Source: an uncultured Clostridia bacterium
GTDB lineage: Bacteria > Bacillota > Clostridia > Oscillospirales > Acutalibacteraceae
NCBI GenBank assembly: GCA_944384815.1
Contig: CALWUW010000028.1
Coordinates: 1 to 64,000, forward strand
Length of the DNA: 64,000 nucleotides
Reading direction: 5' to 3'
Below the pieces are notes generated by a model. The model was not told the origin of the DNA. It was given only the letters and a program-made list of their open reading frames with translations, and ran no database searches. The translations under genes were made by a program, and so were the position numbers. Shown piece by piece: positions 34,461-42,843 of this stretch. Every line of letters begins with the position of its first letter. Position 1 is the stretch's first letter.

Positions 34461-35892
34461 CAGCAGTATTAAATGGAAAATTTTTGCAGCGTTTGCCGTT
34501 TTCACCGCTACGATGCTTGGTGTTTTGTGGCTGTTTCAGGTGGTTTTTCTGGAATCATTTTATAAAGCTACAAAAGTCAATGAAATCCGCTCCGCTTCCG
34601 ATCAGGTATGCACATCTTTGCCGGATCAGACATTGTCTTCCATTCTCCGTACCATTGCCAGAGAACAACAGATTTGCATTGTGATATGCGACGCGGCGGG
34701 AAATCGTTTATACTCGGAAAACGCCATGCCGGATTGTGTGATTCATCGGTTGGACCCATGGTCTCTTTCCATGCTGTATATGGTAACGGAAAGCAACGGA
34801 GGAGCCTATATGGAGAGACTGTATCTGGAAGGGCAGCGAACACCGGAAAGAAGCGGTTCTTCTGGTTCTGTGGAAAGCCTTGTCTACGCAAGAAATGTAG
34901 AGGTTTCCGGCCGAAAAGTTATGGTTTTGATGAACTCGGTGCTGACTCCCGTAGGCAGTACTGTTCGCACCCTGCAAGTGCAGCTTCTGAGCCTTTCCGG
35001 CGTGATGCTGCTTCTGGCATTGGGGATCGCATGGCTGCTTTCCCGGAAAATCAGCCGCCCGATTATTCGGATCAACAGCACTGCCAGGGAGATCGCCGCC
35101 GGAAATTACAACGTGGAGTGCGATGAGGGCGGATACCGGGAAGCGGCGGAGCTGGGAGAAACCATGAATTACATGGTTGGGGAACTTTCCAAGGTGGACC
35201 GGCTTCAAAAAGAATTGATTGCCAACGTTTCTCATGATCTTCGCACCCCGCTGACGCTGATGTCCGGATACGCGGAGATCATGCGGGATATTCCCGGAGA
35301 AAATACGCCGGAAAACGTTCAGATCATTTTGGATGAGACCCGAAGGCTTTCGTCTTTGGTCAGCGATCTTTTGGATATTTCCAAGCTGCAGGCCGGAGCG
35401 GTGAAACTGGAGAAAAAAGTTTTCGATTTGACCAGCTCTATACAGGATATTTTGAAGCGATATACAAAGCTTACAGACTATCATATTGAGTTTTTCTATG
35501 AAAGGCATGTATTCGTTTATGCGGATCCGCTGAAAATTTCTCAGGTGGTATACAACCTGGTGAACAATGCTCTGACGTATACCGGGGAAAACAAGCAAGT
35601 TTTGCTGGAACAGGAGGAAGAAGAGGGGAAAGTCCGGATCTCCGTTACAGATACCGGCGAAGGAATCCCACAGGAAAAGCTTCAGGATATTTGGGAACGG
35701 TATTATAAAGTGGATAAGGCGCATAGACGGGCGCAAGTAGGAAGCGGTTTAGGTCTTTCCATAGTAAAAACCATACTGGATCTTCATCAGGGCAGTTATG
35801 GCGTGGAAAGCCAGGAAAATGTGGGCTCTACCTTTTGGTTTGAACTGGATCTGGCACAGACCGGAGCGGAAGAAACAGAACAGAAATTATAA
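34438..35892 (+). CDS. sensor histidine kinase
   Basis: This membrane kinase of up to 484 residues has one membrane segment near residues 13-33, an extracytoplasmic domain of about 140 residues, a second segment near 180-200, HAMP, HisKA with LIANVSHDLRTPLTLM (phosphoacceptor His) and an HATPase domain with NLVNNALTYT and GSGLGLSIV. No ATG is available near the start. TTG 34438 (or TTG 34450) lies inside the end of the regulator gene, which implies coupling. The extracytoplasmic part has no recognisable sensor family. A hairpin terminator follows. Confidence 0.88.
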   Translation: MAIGLKRNSSIKWKIFAAFAVFTATMLGVLWLFQVVFLESFYKATKVNEIRSASDQVCTSLPDQTLSSILRTIAREQQICIVICDAAGNRLYSENAMPDCVIHRLDPWSLSMLYMVTESNGGAYMERLYLEGQRTPERSGSSGSVESLVYARNVEVSGRKVMVLMNSVLTPVGSTVRTLQVQLLSLSGVMLLLALGIAWLLSRKISRPIIRINSTAREIAAGNYNVECDEGGYREAAELGETMNYMVGELSKVDRLQKELIANVSHDLRTPLTLMSGYAEIMRDIPGENTPENVQIILDETRRLSSLVSDLLDISKLQAGAVKLEKKVFDLTSSIQDILKRYTKLTDYHIEFFYERHVFVYADPLKISQVVYNLVNNALTYTGENKQVLLEQEEEEGKVRISVTDTGEGIPQEKLQDIWERYYKVDKAHRRAQVGSGLGLSIVKTILDLHQGSYGVESQENVGSTFWFELDLAQTGAEETEQKL

Positions 35893-35911
35893 AATGGCAT
35901 ATTGAAAGGAA

Positions 35912-35956
35912 AAGTCGGTGCATTCAGGAAAGAAATTCCGGAGCACCGGCTTTTTT
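35912..35956 (+). terminator. terminator of the two-component operon
   Basis: AAGTCGGTGC (35912-35921) pairs with GCACCGGCTT (35943-35952), with one G-U pair, and is followed by TTTT. Confidence 0.75.
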
Positions 35957-36051
35957 GCAGGTATTTACGGGTAAATAATTGAAATCCCATAGAAAAAATT
36001 TCATCAGGAAAAGTATGTTTTATTTGCTGGAAATCTGCTTTACTTTTTTGT

Positions 36052-36076
36052 AAAAAGGCTCTGCTGACGCCTTTTT
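36052..36076 (+). terminator. second short hairpin upstream of yabM
   Basis: AAAAAGGC (36052-36059) pairs with GCCTTTTT (36069-36076) around a 9-base loop. It may back up the previous terminator. Confidence 0.5.
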
Positions 36077-36084
36077 GAAAATAT

Positions 36085-36113
36085 GAATATCCAATTCATT
36101 CGTTTCGTACAAT
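36085..36113 (+). promoter_or_regulatory. candidate sigma-E promoter before yabM
   Basis: GAATATC (36085-36091) and CGTACAAT (36106-36113), separated by 14 bases, fit the mother-cell sigma-E consensus (KMATATT, 14 bases, CATACAHT) with one mismatch in each box. SpoVB-type flippases are sigma-E controlled in Bacillus. Confidence 0.45.
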
Positions 36114-36179
36114 GATTTAAAGTGAAATCGTTTTATTAACCATGATTAGAGAAAACAGGCTTTAAATGGGGGATAGCGA

Positions 36180-37931
36180 ATGAAAAGCAGACAAAATTCC
36201 GCACCGCAGGAATTTTTGAAAGGGGCGGCTGTTTTATTGGCGGCGCTGGCGTTGGTAAAAATTATGGGAGCCCTTTTCAAAATTCCCCTTAATGCGGTGA
36301 TCGGTGACGTGGGAATGGGGTATTTTGGTACAGCTTATATGTTGTATAATCCCATATTCTGTCTGGCTACAGCCGGATTGCCCGTTGCGATTTCCCGTAT
36401 GGTCTCCCAGAGAGTCACACAGGATCGGATGGGTGAAGCGGTGCGGATACGGAAAACAGCGTTTCCTGTTTTTTTAGCTTTTGGCATTGCCGGTTTTTTG
36501 CTGATGTTTTTCGGCGCGGAGCCGATCCTTTCTATTGTTAATCCCAGTGATTTAAGCGGAGTAAGAACAGTTCAGGTCTTAGCTCCCGCTGTTTTTTTCA
36601 GTGTGCTTTCCGCTGTATACAGAGGATATTACGAAGGCATGAGAAATATGAAGCCCACAGCCGTTTCACAAATTGTAGAAGCGTTTGTGAAACTTTTTGT
36701 TGGGCTGTTCTGTGCCTGGTATATTTTGCATTGGACGGAACAGGAATATATAAAAACAGGTGCTGTTTTGGGAAATAAATACAACACACTGGAAGAGGCT
36801 CTGCAATCGATGATCCCCTACGCGTCGGCAGGAGCTGTTTTAGGGGTAACTTTAGGGGCTATGTTAAGCCTAGTATTTTTGATTGTTTATACAATTGTGA
36901 AGGATAAAAAATCTCTCCAATTTTTGCAGGTTTCCGGACGTTTCCAAAAGCCTGTTCAGAGTAAAAAAAGCTTGCTTGGGGAAATGGTTCGAACGGCGAT
37001 CCCTATTGCTTTGGGTGCGTTGGCTGTGAACGCTTCCGGATTGATTGATACCGTTTTTTTGCAGAATGCATTGGGCAGTTTGATGGAACATCACCCTGAG
37101 GATCTCCTTTCTCAGTATGGTTCTTTCTTTTCTGCGGAAGAGATCCGCGGGAACCGACTTTCCACCGCTCTTTTTGGGTGCTATACCAACGCTATGACTT
37201 TGTTTATGCTGGTGCCTGCTGTGACCCAAACTTTTGGTGTTTCCGCGCTGCCTAACGTCACCGCTGTGTGGGTATCCGGAAACAGAGAGGAACTGGAGAA
37301 AACGGTAGAAAAAATTTTGCGTGCCTCTGTTCTTTTTACATTGCCTGCGGGAATATTTCTTTCCGTTTTTTCCGAGTCTATCTGTACTATTTTAGGCTTT
37401 AACCCCGTTTCTGGAAAAATATTGATTATTTTAGGGCTGGCTTCTATTTTTGCAGCGGTGTCGACTCCGGTGTGCAGTATTTTACAGGCATTGGGAAGAG
37501 GGGATATTCCGTTAAAGCTTTTGTCCATAGGGCTGGGCATCAAAATCCTATTGAATCTGAAATTAACCGGATTGCCACAAGTGAATCTTTTGGGGGCGGG
37601 AATCGCTTCGCTGGTATGCTATTTCTTTGTGACATTCGGAGGAATTTATGAAATTTTAAAGCTTTCTTCTTTACGGCTTCACCTGGGAAAAGTAGTAGGC
37701 CGTCCCTTTTTCGCTGCAGCTTTTGGCGCAGCGCTGGGACATTTTGCAGAGCCCGCCATAAAAACCTTCCTTCCTGCTTTTCCTGCACATTTGCTGATTT
37801 TAAGCATAGGAGCTTTAGGATGGGCAGCGGCGTGTCTATTTTTCGGAATTTTTCCTGTGCGGATTTTCTTTAAGCGCCGAAGAGTACAAAAAGTTACGAA
37901 AATACTTGAAAAAAGGCCGCAGATACGGTAA
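36180..37931 (+). CDS. yabM: MATE/MOP-superfamily flippase, YabM/SpoVB type
   Basis: This 583-residue, roughly fourteen-helix protein is of the polysaccharide biosynthesis/lipid flippase family (YabM, SpoVB, YtgP). The N-terminus, LVKIMGALFKIPLNAVIGDVGMG, is the family hallmark. It should flip a lipid-linked cell wall or spore cortex precursor. Its place at the head of the mazG-rqcP-yabP-yabQ-divIC-yabR block matches yabM of Bacillus. The C-terminus is basic and cytoplasmic. The symbol is by synteny. SpoVB is an alternative name. Confidence 0.82.
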   Translation: MKSRQNSAPQEFLKGAAVLLAALALVKIMGALFKIPLNAVIGDVGMGYFGTAYMLYNPIFCLATAGLPVAISRMVSQRVTQDRMGEAVRIRKTAFPVFLAFGIAGFLLMFFGAEPILSIVNPSDLSGVRTVQVLAPAVFFSVLSAVYRGYYEGMRNMKPTAVSQIVEAFVKLFVGLFCAWYILHWTEQEYIKTGAVLGNKYNTLEEALQSMIPYASAGAVLGVTLGAMLSLVFLIVYTIVKDKKSLQFLQVSGRFQKPVQSKKSLLGEMVRTAIPIALGALAVNASGLIDTVFLQNALGSLMEHHPEDLLSQYGSFFSAEEIRGNRLSTALFGCYTNAMTLFMLVPAVTQTFGVSALPNVTAVWVSGNREELEKTVEKILRASVLFTLPAGIFLSVFSESICTILGFNPVSGKILIILGLASIFAAVSTPVCSILQALGRGDIPLKLLSIGLGIKILLNLKLTGLPQVNLLGAGIASLVCYFFVTFGGIYEILKLSSLRLHLGKVVGRPFFAAAFGAALGHFAEPAIKTFLPAFPAHLLILSIGALGWAAACLFFGIFPVRIFFKRRRVQKVTKILEKRPQIR

Positions 37932-37969
37932 AATATAGGACGTACTGTTCAGGGGAAGGAGATAAATCC

Positions 37970-38776
37970 ATGAATGAATGGCAGCGGGAATCCGGGAAAA
38001 AATACACGTTAGAGGATCTGCTGGAGATCATGCGAAAACTCCGTGCCCCGGATGGATGTCCCTGGGATCGGGAACAAACTCACGAAACCCTTCGCAAGTG
38101 CTTTATCGAAGAAACGTATGAAGCTTTGGAAGCCATTGATACGGCTGATCTTCCTCTTTTGAAGGAAGAATTGGGCGACGTGCTGCTTCAAGTAATTTTT
38201 CACGCGCAGTTGGAGGAAGAAGCCGGTACCTTTGATTTTTCCGATGTGGTGGATGGTGTGGCCCATAAAATGGTGCAGAGGCATCCTCATGTTTTCGGAG
38301 AGGTGCAGGTGAATTCCACAGAGGATGTTCTTCGCAATTGGGACGCCATTAAGAAGAAAAGCAAAGAACAAACTACGCAGAAAGAAGTTCTGGAAAGTGT
38401 TTCCAAAGCCCTTCCGGCTTTGATGAGAAGCGAAAAGGTGCAGCAAAAAGCGGCCAAAACAGGTTTTGACTGGCCGGATGTGTCCGGTGCTTTTCAGAAA
38501 GCAGAGGAAGAACTGCAGGAGCTGCGGGAAGCGACTTCGGAAGGAGATCGGCTGCATATCCAGGAAGAATTGGGAGATCTCTTGTTTTCCGTGGTTAATG
38601 TATCCCGTTTTTTGAAAGTAGACCCGGAAGAAGCGTTGAGTCGTTCCTGCGATAAGTTTATTCGTCGATTTGGCCAGGTGGAAGAATTGGCGACGCACCG
38701 CGGCGTAAACTTGGAGGCTTCTTCTTTGGATGAATTGGATGCCCTTTGGGAAGAAGTGAAAAAAAGCGGTTGTTAA
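37970..38776 (+). CDS. mazG: nucleoside triphosphate pyrophosphohydrolase MazG
   Basis: This 268-residue protein has two MazG domains, each with the EExxD metal motif (FIEETYEAL with EELGDVLLQVIFH; EELGDLLFSVVN). It hydrolyses (d)NTPs to monophosphates and pyrophosphate, housecleaning abnormal nucleotides. In Bacillus the syntenic YabN is about 490 residues, with an extra N-terminal tetrapyrrole methylase domain. That domain is absent here and the gene begins cleanly at ATG 37970 with AAGGAG. It lies 38 bases after yabM. Confidence 0.9.
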   Translation: MNEWQRESGKKYTLEDLLEIMRKLRAPDGCPWDREQTHETLRKCFIEETYEALEAIDTADLPLLKEELGDVLLQVIFHAQLEEEAGTFDFSDVVDGVAHKMVQRHPHVFGEVQVNSTEDVLRNWDAIKKKSKEQTTQKEVLESVSKALPALMRSEKVQQKAAKTGFDWPDVSGAFQKAEEELQELREATSEGDRLHIQEELGDLLFSVVNVSRFLKVDPEEALSRSCDKFIRRFGQVEELATHRGVNLEASSLDELDALWEEVKKSGC

Positions 38777-38839
38777 TTCTCAGCTCTTTATTGAGCTGAT
38801 GATTTATAAAATGAAATGCAAAATGGAGGAATTTTTATT

Positions 38840-39115
38840 ATGAACAAGACGGAACTGATTGCCGCTGTTGCGGAAAAGGCCGGTATTTCCAAGAAGGATG
38901 CCGATACGGCTGTCAATGCTGTTATTGATACCATCGTTGCCGAGGTTGCCAAGGAAGAGAAAGTTCAGATCGTTGGATTTGGTACGTTTGAAGTTCGCAG
39001 CCGCAGCGAAAGACAGGGCCGCGATCCCAGAACCAATTCTCCTATCACCATCCCTGCTTCCAAAGTTCCCGCTTTCAAGGCTGGCAAGGCTTTCAAAGAC
39101 GCTATGACAAAATAA
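38840..39115 (+). CDS. hup: HU-family histone-like DNA-binding protein
   Basis: This 91-residue protein is a standard [17 protein letters not shown] at the N-terminus, VGFGTFEVR, and a DNA-binding arm in [15 protein letters not shown] with the intercalating Pro. It bends and compacts DNA as a dimer. ATG 38840 has GGAGG upstream. In front is a short stem (TCAGCTC/GAGCTGA, 38780-38799) and after it a strong terminator. HU sits between mazG and rqcP, as often in clostridia, though not in Bacillus. Confidence 0.94.
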   Translation: MNKTELIAAVAEKAGISKKDADTAVNAVIDTIVAEVAKEEKVQIVGFGTFEVRSRSERQGRDPRTNSPITIPASKVPAFKAGKAFKDAMTK

Positions 39116-39136
39116 TTCGGGAAGATCCGGAGAATA

Positions 39137-39175
39137 CGGCTGAAGAAAGGGTATCCTTTTTTCAGCCGATTTTTT
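39137..39175 (+). terminator. terminator after hup
   Basis: CGGCTGAAGAAAGG (39137-39150) pairs with CCTTTTTTCAGCCG (39155-39168), with one G-U pair and a 4-base loop, followed by ATTTTTT. It may let HU be expressed far above the downstream genes. Confidence 0.85.
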
Positions 39176-39197
39176 ATCAGAAAGAGGAGGGTGTTCC

Positions 39198-39440
39198 ATG
39201 AGGCTGGACAAATATTTGAAGGTTTCCAGAATCATCAAACGAAGAACCGTTGCCAATGAAGCCTGCGACGCAGGAAGAGTGTTGGTCAATGGCAAAGTAG
39301 CCCGCGCTTCCTATGATGTGAAAATCGGGGATGTTTTGGAATTGCAGCTGGGTGCCAAGGCTGTAAAAGCGCGTGTGTTGGCTGTTTCTGAAGTGGTTCG
39401 AAAAGAAAATGCCGGGGAAATGTATGAGATTTTAGAGTAA
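39198..39440 (+). CDS. rqcP: S4-domain ribosome quality-control protein RqcP
   Basis: This 80-residue protein is a single S4 RNA-binding domain (MRLDKYLKVSRIIKRRTVANE, AGRVLVNGKVARASYDVK). It matches YabO/RqcP, which binds the 50S subunit with peptidyl-tRNA and works with RqcH to add alanine tails to stalled peptides. The rqcH gene is also in this window (49.6 kb). The site GAGGAGG precedes ATG 39198. Its position before yabP is as in Bacillus. Confidence 0.88.
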   Translation: MRLDKYLKVSRIIKRRTVANEACDAGRVLVNGKVARASYDVKIGDVLELQLGAKAVKARVLAVSEVVRKENAGEMYEILE

Positions 39441-39449
39441 AATTCCCCA

Positions 39450-39478
39450 GCATACCCGTCTTGATTTCTTCATACATA
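39450..39478 (+). promoter_or_regulatory. candidate sigma-E promoter before yabP
   Basis: GCATACC (39450-39456) and CATACATA (39471-39478), again 14 bases apart, resemble the sigma-E consensus. The -10 box matches 7 of 8 positions. It lies 40 bases before the yabP start. yabP and yabQ are sigma-E genes in Bacillus. Confidence 0.5.
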
Positions 39479-39517
39479 TGAACGAGTATTTTGTATTACA
39501 AGACGGGAGGAACCGGA

Positions 39518-39796
39518 ATGACAGAGGAAAAAAAATCGGTTAAAAAACCCCATAGCCTGATTCTGGAAAACAGAACTTCCTTCACAGCGACAGGCGTTTC
39601 CAATGTGGACAGTTTTGATGAGCAGACTATTGTGGCTTACACGGATCTTGGTGAACTGGTAATTTGCGGGAAAGAGCTTCGAATCAGCCGTTTGAATATT
39701 GAAACCGGTGAATTGATCTTGACCGGAGAAGTTTCCTCACTTACCTATCAAGCTTCTCGAAAAAACGGAAGTTTTCTCTCTAAAATGTTTCGCTAA
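39518..39796 (+). CDS. yabP: sporulation protein YabP
   Basis: This 92-residue protein is a YabP/YqfC-family sporulation protein: PHSLILENRTSFTATGVSNVDSFDEQ and LVICGKELRISRLNIETGEL are the conserved strands. YabP is made in the mother cell and needed with YabQ for spore formation. Its biochemical role is unknown. ATG 39518 has GGGAGG before it. It lies 12 bases before yabQ and behind a candidate sigma-E promoter. Confidence 0.92.
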   Translation: MTEEKKSVKKPHSLILENRTSFTATGVSNVDSFDEQTIVAYTDLGELVICGKELRISRLNIETGELILTGEVSSLTYQASRKNGSFLSKMFR

Positions 39797-39808
39797 GGGG
39801 GAAGTCCC

Positions 39809-40243
39809 GTGAACATGACGTTGGAGGAACAATTCCGGGGATTTTGCCTTTCCGTAGGGATGGGAGGCTTGCTGGGGATACTTCTTGATCTGTTTCGTTT
39901 GGTTCGGATTTTTGCGGCTCCTTCCCGCAGGAGCCAATTTGTTCTGGATGTTTTATACATGCTTTTGTGCAGCGGACTGACGTTTGTACTGTCCTTGGCG
40001 ATCCATTATGGGCAGCTTCGGTTCTATATGTTTTTGGGGGAAGGGATAGGTTTTGCCGCCTATATGCTTTCTTTCGGGCGAATTGTTCCGGCAGTGGGGC
40101 CGCAGATTCAAAGGGCGGGAATCCACTATATTTGGCAGCCGTGGAAAAAATATTGCGGTTTTCTCAGGAAAAAGATGGAAAAATGCTGGGAACAGGCGAA
40201 GGAATCTGTAAAGAAGCTTCAAAAAAGTTTAAAAAGACCTTGA
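39809..40243 (+). CDS. yabQ: spore cortex biosynthesis protein YabQ
   Basis: This 144-residue protein has four predicted membrane segments, then a basic cytoplasmic tail of about 45 residues. The pattern GILLDLFRLVRIF followed by DVLYMLLCSGLTFVL is typical of YabQ, a membrane protein needed for cortex formation. The start is GTG 39809 (GTG-AAC-ATG), with AGGGGG before it. An ATG two codons later is a possible alternative. Confidence 0.88.
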   Translation: MNMTLEEQFRGFCLSVGMGGLLGILLDLFRLVRIFAAPSRRSQFVLDVLYMLLCSGLTFVLSLAIHYGQLRFYMFLGEGIGFAAYMLSFGRIVPAVGPQIQRAGIHYIWQPWKKYCGFLRKKMEKCWEQAKESVKKLQKSLKRP

Positions 40244-40336
40244 AAGGGCTCCTTCACCTGTTGTATAATAATTAAGCGTAAAGCTGTAATTTGGGGATAT
40301 GAATTGGCTTTATCAGACTTTCGGAGGGAGTGCGGT

Positions 40337-40642
40337 GTGTTGAAGATTATAAAGGCCAAAAAACAGCGACCCAGCTTGCTCTTGAAAGTAGCCATTTTTG
40401 CCTTTTCTGTGTATGTGCTTGCGGCGCTTATCAATCAGCAAGTACAGATTTCCCAAAAGTCTCAAGAATTGGATGATATTTCTCAGCAGATCCAGGAACA
40501 GCAGGTAGAGAATGAGAAGATCCGCCATATTTTGGAGGACAGCGCAGAGCAGACGGATGAGTACGTAGAACAGTATGTTCGGGAAAATCTTGATTTTGCA
40601 AAGCCTGGAGAACAGGTTTTTGAAAACATCGCCGGAAAATAG
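40337..40642 (+). CDS. divIC: septum formation initiator, DivIC/FtsB family
   Basis: This protein of about 101 residues has a short basic N-terminus, one membrane segment (LLLKVAIFAFSVYVLAALI), a coiled coil (QKSQELDDISQQIQEQQVENEKI) and a C-terminal domain outside the membrane. This is the bitopic DivIC/FtsB plan, in which the coiled coil pairs with FtsL in the division complex. There is no ATG. GTG 40337, after GGAGGG, is the best start. It keeps the Bacillus order yabQ-divIC-yabR. Confidence 0.86.
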   Translation: MLKIIKAKKQRPSLLLKVAIFAFSVYVLAALINQQVQISQKSQELDDISQQIQEQQVENEKIRHILEDSAEQTDEYVEQYVRENLDFAKPGEQVFENIAGK

Positions 40643-40666
40643 TTTTAAGGAGGACAAAGCTTACAT

Positions 40667-41101
40667 ATGCAGCTTGAGGTAGGAGCAATTCTGGAGGGTA
40701 AAGTTACTGGAATTACAAAGTTTGGCGCATTCGTGGAATTACCTGGAGGAAAAGTAGGCATGGTGCACATTTCTGAAGTGGCACCTACATTTGTAAAGGA
40801 AATTCGGGACTTTGTAAAAGAAGATCAGGTCGTTAAGGTGAAGATCCTGAATATTGGAGAGGACGGAAAAGTAAGCCTCTCTATGAAAAAGGCTATGGAT
40901 CCGCCTCCTCGTTCCTCAGCCCCCGCTCCTCGTCCGAATCGGCCGGGGAACTATGAGTGGCAGAGCCGTAAAAACGAAGGCGGAAGTTTTGAAGATATGT
41001 TGTCTCGCTTTAAACAAGCCAGCGATGAAAAGATGTCGGATCTGAAGCGTTGTATGGAATCGAAACGAGGCGGATTTTCCAGACACGGACAGCAGAAATA
41101 A
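40667..41101 (+). CDS. yabR: S1-domain RNA-binding protein (YabR type)
   Basis: This 144-residue protein has one S1 domain at the N-terminus (about residues 1-70, VGAILEGKVTGITKFGAFVEL and GKVGMVHISEV) and a flexible Pro/Arg-rich tail ending in a helix and basic residues. It is related to ribosomal protein S1 and polynucleotide phosphorylase domains. The role of YabR is unknown, though RNA binding is expected. ATG 40667 follows AAGGAGG. It ends the conserved block, and a terminator follows 20 bases later. Confidence 0.88.
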   Translation: MQLEVGAILEGKVTGITKFGAFVELPGGKVGMVHISEVAPTFVKEIRDFVKEDQVVKVKILNIGEDGKVSLSMKKAMDPPPRSSAPAPRPNRPGNYEWQSRKNEGGSFEDMLSRFKQASDEKMSDLKRCMESKRGGFSRHGQQK

Positions 41102-41120
41102 CCAGAAATAACAAAGAAGG

Positions 41121-41153
41121 AAAGCGGAGTGGAAATGGTCACTCCGCTTTTTT
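41121..41153 (+). terminator. terminator after yabR
   Basis: AAAGCGGAGTG (41121-41131) pairs with CACTCCGCTTT (41140-41150), 11 bp with an 8-base loop, followed by TTT. Confidence 0.82.
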
Positions 41154-41171
41154 GCAGAAGGAGAGTAAAAA

Positions 41172-42011
41172 ATGCGAGAAATTGACGCCAGTGTTCTTAC
41201 AGAGGTCATTGAAAAATTATGTATAGAAGCCAACAAGCGTTTGCCGGAGGATTTGGAGCTTTGTATGAAGAGCGCTTGTGACGCGGAGAAGGAAATGCTT
41301 CCCAAGTCGGTCATGCAGGATCTTTGTGAAAACTTACAGGCAGCCCGGGAACTGGATATTCCTGTTTGTCAGGATACGGGAATGGCGATTGTTTTTGCGG
41401 AAGTGGGGCAGGATGTGCATATCAACGGCTGCTTTGAAGAAGCTGTTCAGGAAGGCGTCCGGAGAGGATACCTAAATGGCCTTCTGCGTTGTTCCGTGGT
41501 AAAGGACCCTATTCGCCGGGGGAATACCGGGGATAATACCCCTGCGATCCTTCATACACGATTGATTCCGGGAGATCAGATCCATTTAACGATAGCACCC
41601 AAAGGTTTTGGAAGCGAAAATATGAGTCGTCTAAAAATGTTTACTCCTGCGGCTTCGGAAAAGGATATTATTGATTTCGTAGTGGAAACGGCAAAATTGG
41701 CAGGAGGAAATGCCTGCCCGCCCATGGTGTTGGGTGTGGGTATTGGCGGAGATTTCGAAAAATGTGCCCTTTTGGCAAAGACAGCCTTATGCCGTTCCAT
41801 ATCCCAAAGAAACCAGGACCCTTATTATAAGGAACTGGAAGAAAAAATGTTGGAGGTAGTCAATCAATTAAATGTAGGGCCCCAAGGATTTGGGGGAAGG
41901 ACAACGGCTTTACAGGTAAATATTGAGCAGTTTCCCACGCATATAGCCGGATTGCCTGTTGCTGTAAATGTAGGGTGCCATGTAACACGACATAAAAATA
42001 TTACAATTTAG
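41172..42011 (+). CDS. fumA: class I fumarate hydratase alpha subunit
   Basis: This 279-residue protein is the alpha (N-terminal) part of two-subunit class I [4Fe-4S] hydro-lyases such as fumarase and tartrate dehydratase. It has the cluster cysteines in VCQDTGMAIVF and GGNACPPMVLG, and RRGNTGDNTPA. The alpha subunit needs a beta subunit for activity, normally encoded directly downstream, but the next gene here is hpf with its own promoter. The beta subunit must be encoded elsewhere, or the protein is non-functional. Fumarase is more likely than tartrate dehydratase but unproven. Confidence 0.85.
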   Translation: MREIDASVLTEVIEKLCIEANKRLPEDLELCMKSACDAEKEMLPKSVMQDLCENLQAARELDIPVCQDTGMAIVFAEVGQDVHINGCFEEAVQEGVRRGYLNGLLRCSVVKDPIRRGNTGDNTPAILHTRLIPGDQIHLTIAPKGFGSENMSRLKMFTPAASEKDIIDFVVETAKLAGGNACPPMVLGVGIGGDFEKCALLAKTALCRSISQRNQDPYYKELEEKMLEVVNQLNVGPQGFGGRTTALQVNIEQFPTHIAGLPVAVNVGCHVTRHKNITI

Positions 42012-42023
42012 TCTTGTTTTGGA

Positions 42024-42051
42024 TTTACTTTTTTAGATAATATGCTATAAT
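42024..42051 (+). promoter_or_regulatory. promoter of hpf
   Basis: TTTACT (42024-42029) and a perfect TATAAT (42046-42051) with a 16-base spacer, giving a leader of about 80 bases. It begins directly after the fumarase gene. Confidence 0.6.
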
Positions 42052-42135
42052 ATAGATAGCAGGGAACGGATTTAAAACGAATCTTTTCTTGCAGGGAATT
42101 TCTCCCGCACGTTATTGAAAAAGGAGATGTGGCAT

Positions 42136-42675
42136 ATGAAAGTTACGATCTTAGGAAGAAAAGTAAATCTTAGGGAGAATTTTAAAGAGCTGGCTCAGAG
42201 AAAGCTGTCCCGTTTTGAACGTATCTTTGATGAGGACGCGGAAGCTACCGTTGTGGCGACGGTAGAGAAAAATGTGCAGACGGTAGAAATCACCATCCGT
42301 CAAAAAGGCATGATTTATCGTGCGGAAGCCGCAGAAGCAGAAATGAATGATGCCTTGGATCAGGTTATTAGCGCATTGGGAAGGCAAATTCGCAAAAATA
42401 AAGCTCGTTTAGATAAGAAGATCCATTCCGCAGCGCTGGATCAGTATGTCAATGAATGGGATACGCCCATTGCCGCGGAAGAAGAGGACGAGTATAAAAT
42501 CGTAAGGACAAAGCATTTTTCCGTAAAACCCATGGCTGTGGAGGAAGCTATTCTCCAAATGAATCTATTGGGGCATTCTTTCTATATGTTCCGAAACTAT
42601 GAAACCAATGAGATTTGTGTGGTGTACAAAAGGAAAAACGGAGATTACGGTTTGCTGGAGCCGGATGAAGAATAA
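42136..42675 (+). CDS. hpf: ribosome hibernation promoting factor, long form
   Basis: This 179-residue long HPF has an N-terminal ribosome-binding domain (about residues 1-95) and a C-terminal dimerisation domain (about 120-179, KHFSVKPMAVEEAILQMNLLGHSFYMFRN). It joins two 70S ribosomes into inactive 100S dimers in stationary phase. The N-terminal codons of an upstream TTG/ATG frame overlap the site AAGGAG, so ATG 42136 is preferred. It has its own promoter and terminator. Confidence 0.92.
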   Translation: MKVTILGRKVNLRENFKELAQRKLSRFERIFDEDAEATVVATVEKNVQTVEITIRQKGMIYRAEAAEAEMNDALDQVISALGRQIRKNKARLDKKIHSAALDQYVNEWDTPIAAEEEDEYKIVRTKHFSVKPMAVEEAILQMNLLGHSFYMFRNYETNEICVVYKRKNGDYGLLEPDEE

Positions 42676-42690
42676 AAGGAACCATTTTGC

Positions 42691-42722
42691 GCCCCTTGCC
42701 GCGGCAAGGGGCATTTCTATTT
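42691..42722 (+). terminator. terminator after hpf
   Basis: A perfect palindrome, GCCCCTTGCCGCGGCAAGGGGC (42691-42712), is followed by a T-rich tract. Confidence 0.82.
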
Positions 42723-42843
42723 TATAAAGGAAATTTTATGCCTTTAAAGAGAGGAGAAATGGTCACAAAAATGTTAAAATTGCAGGAAATAAGAGGCCTA
42801 TCTGTACATTTTATACAGTTTTGTAAAAAAACTTCCTTTTCTA

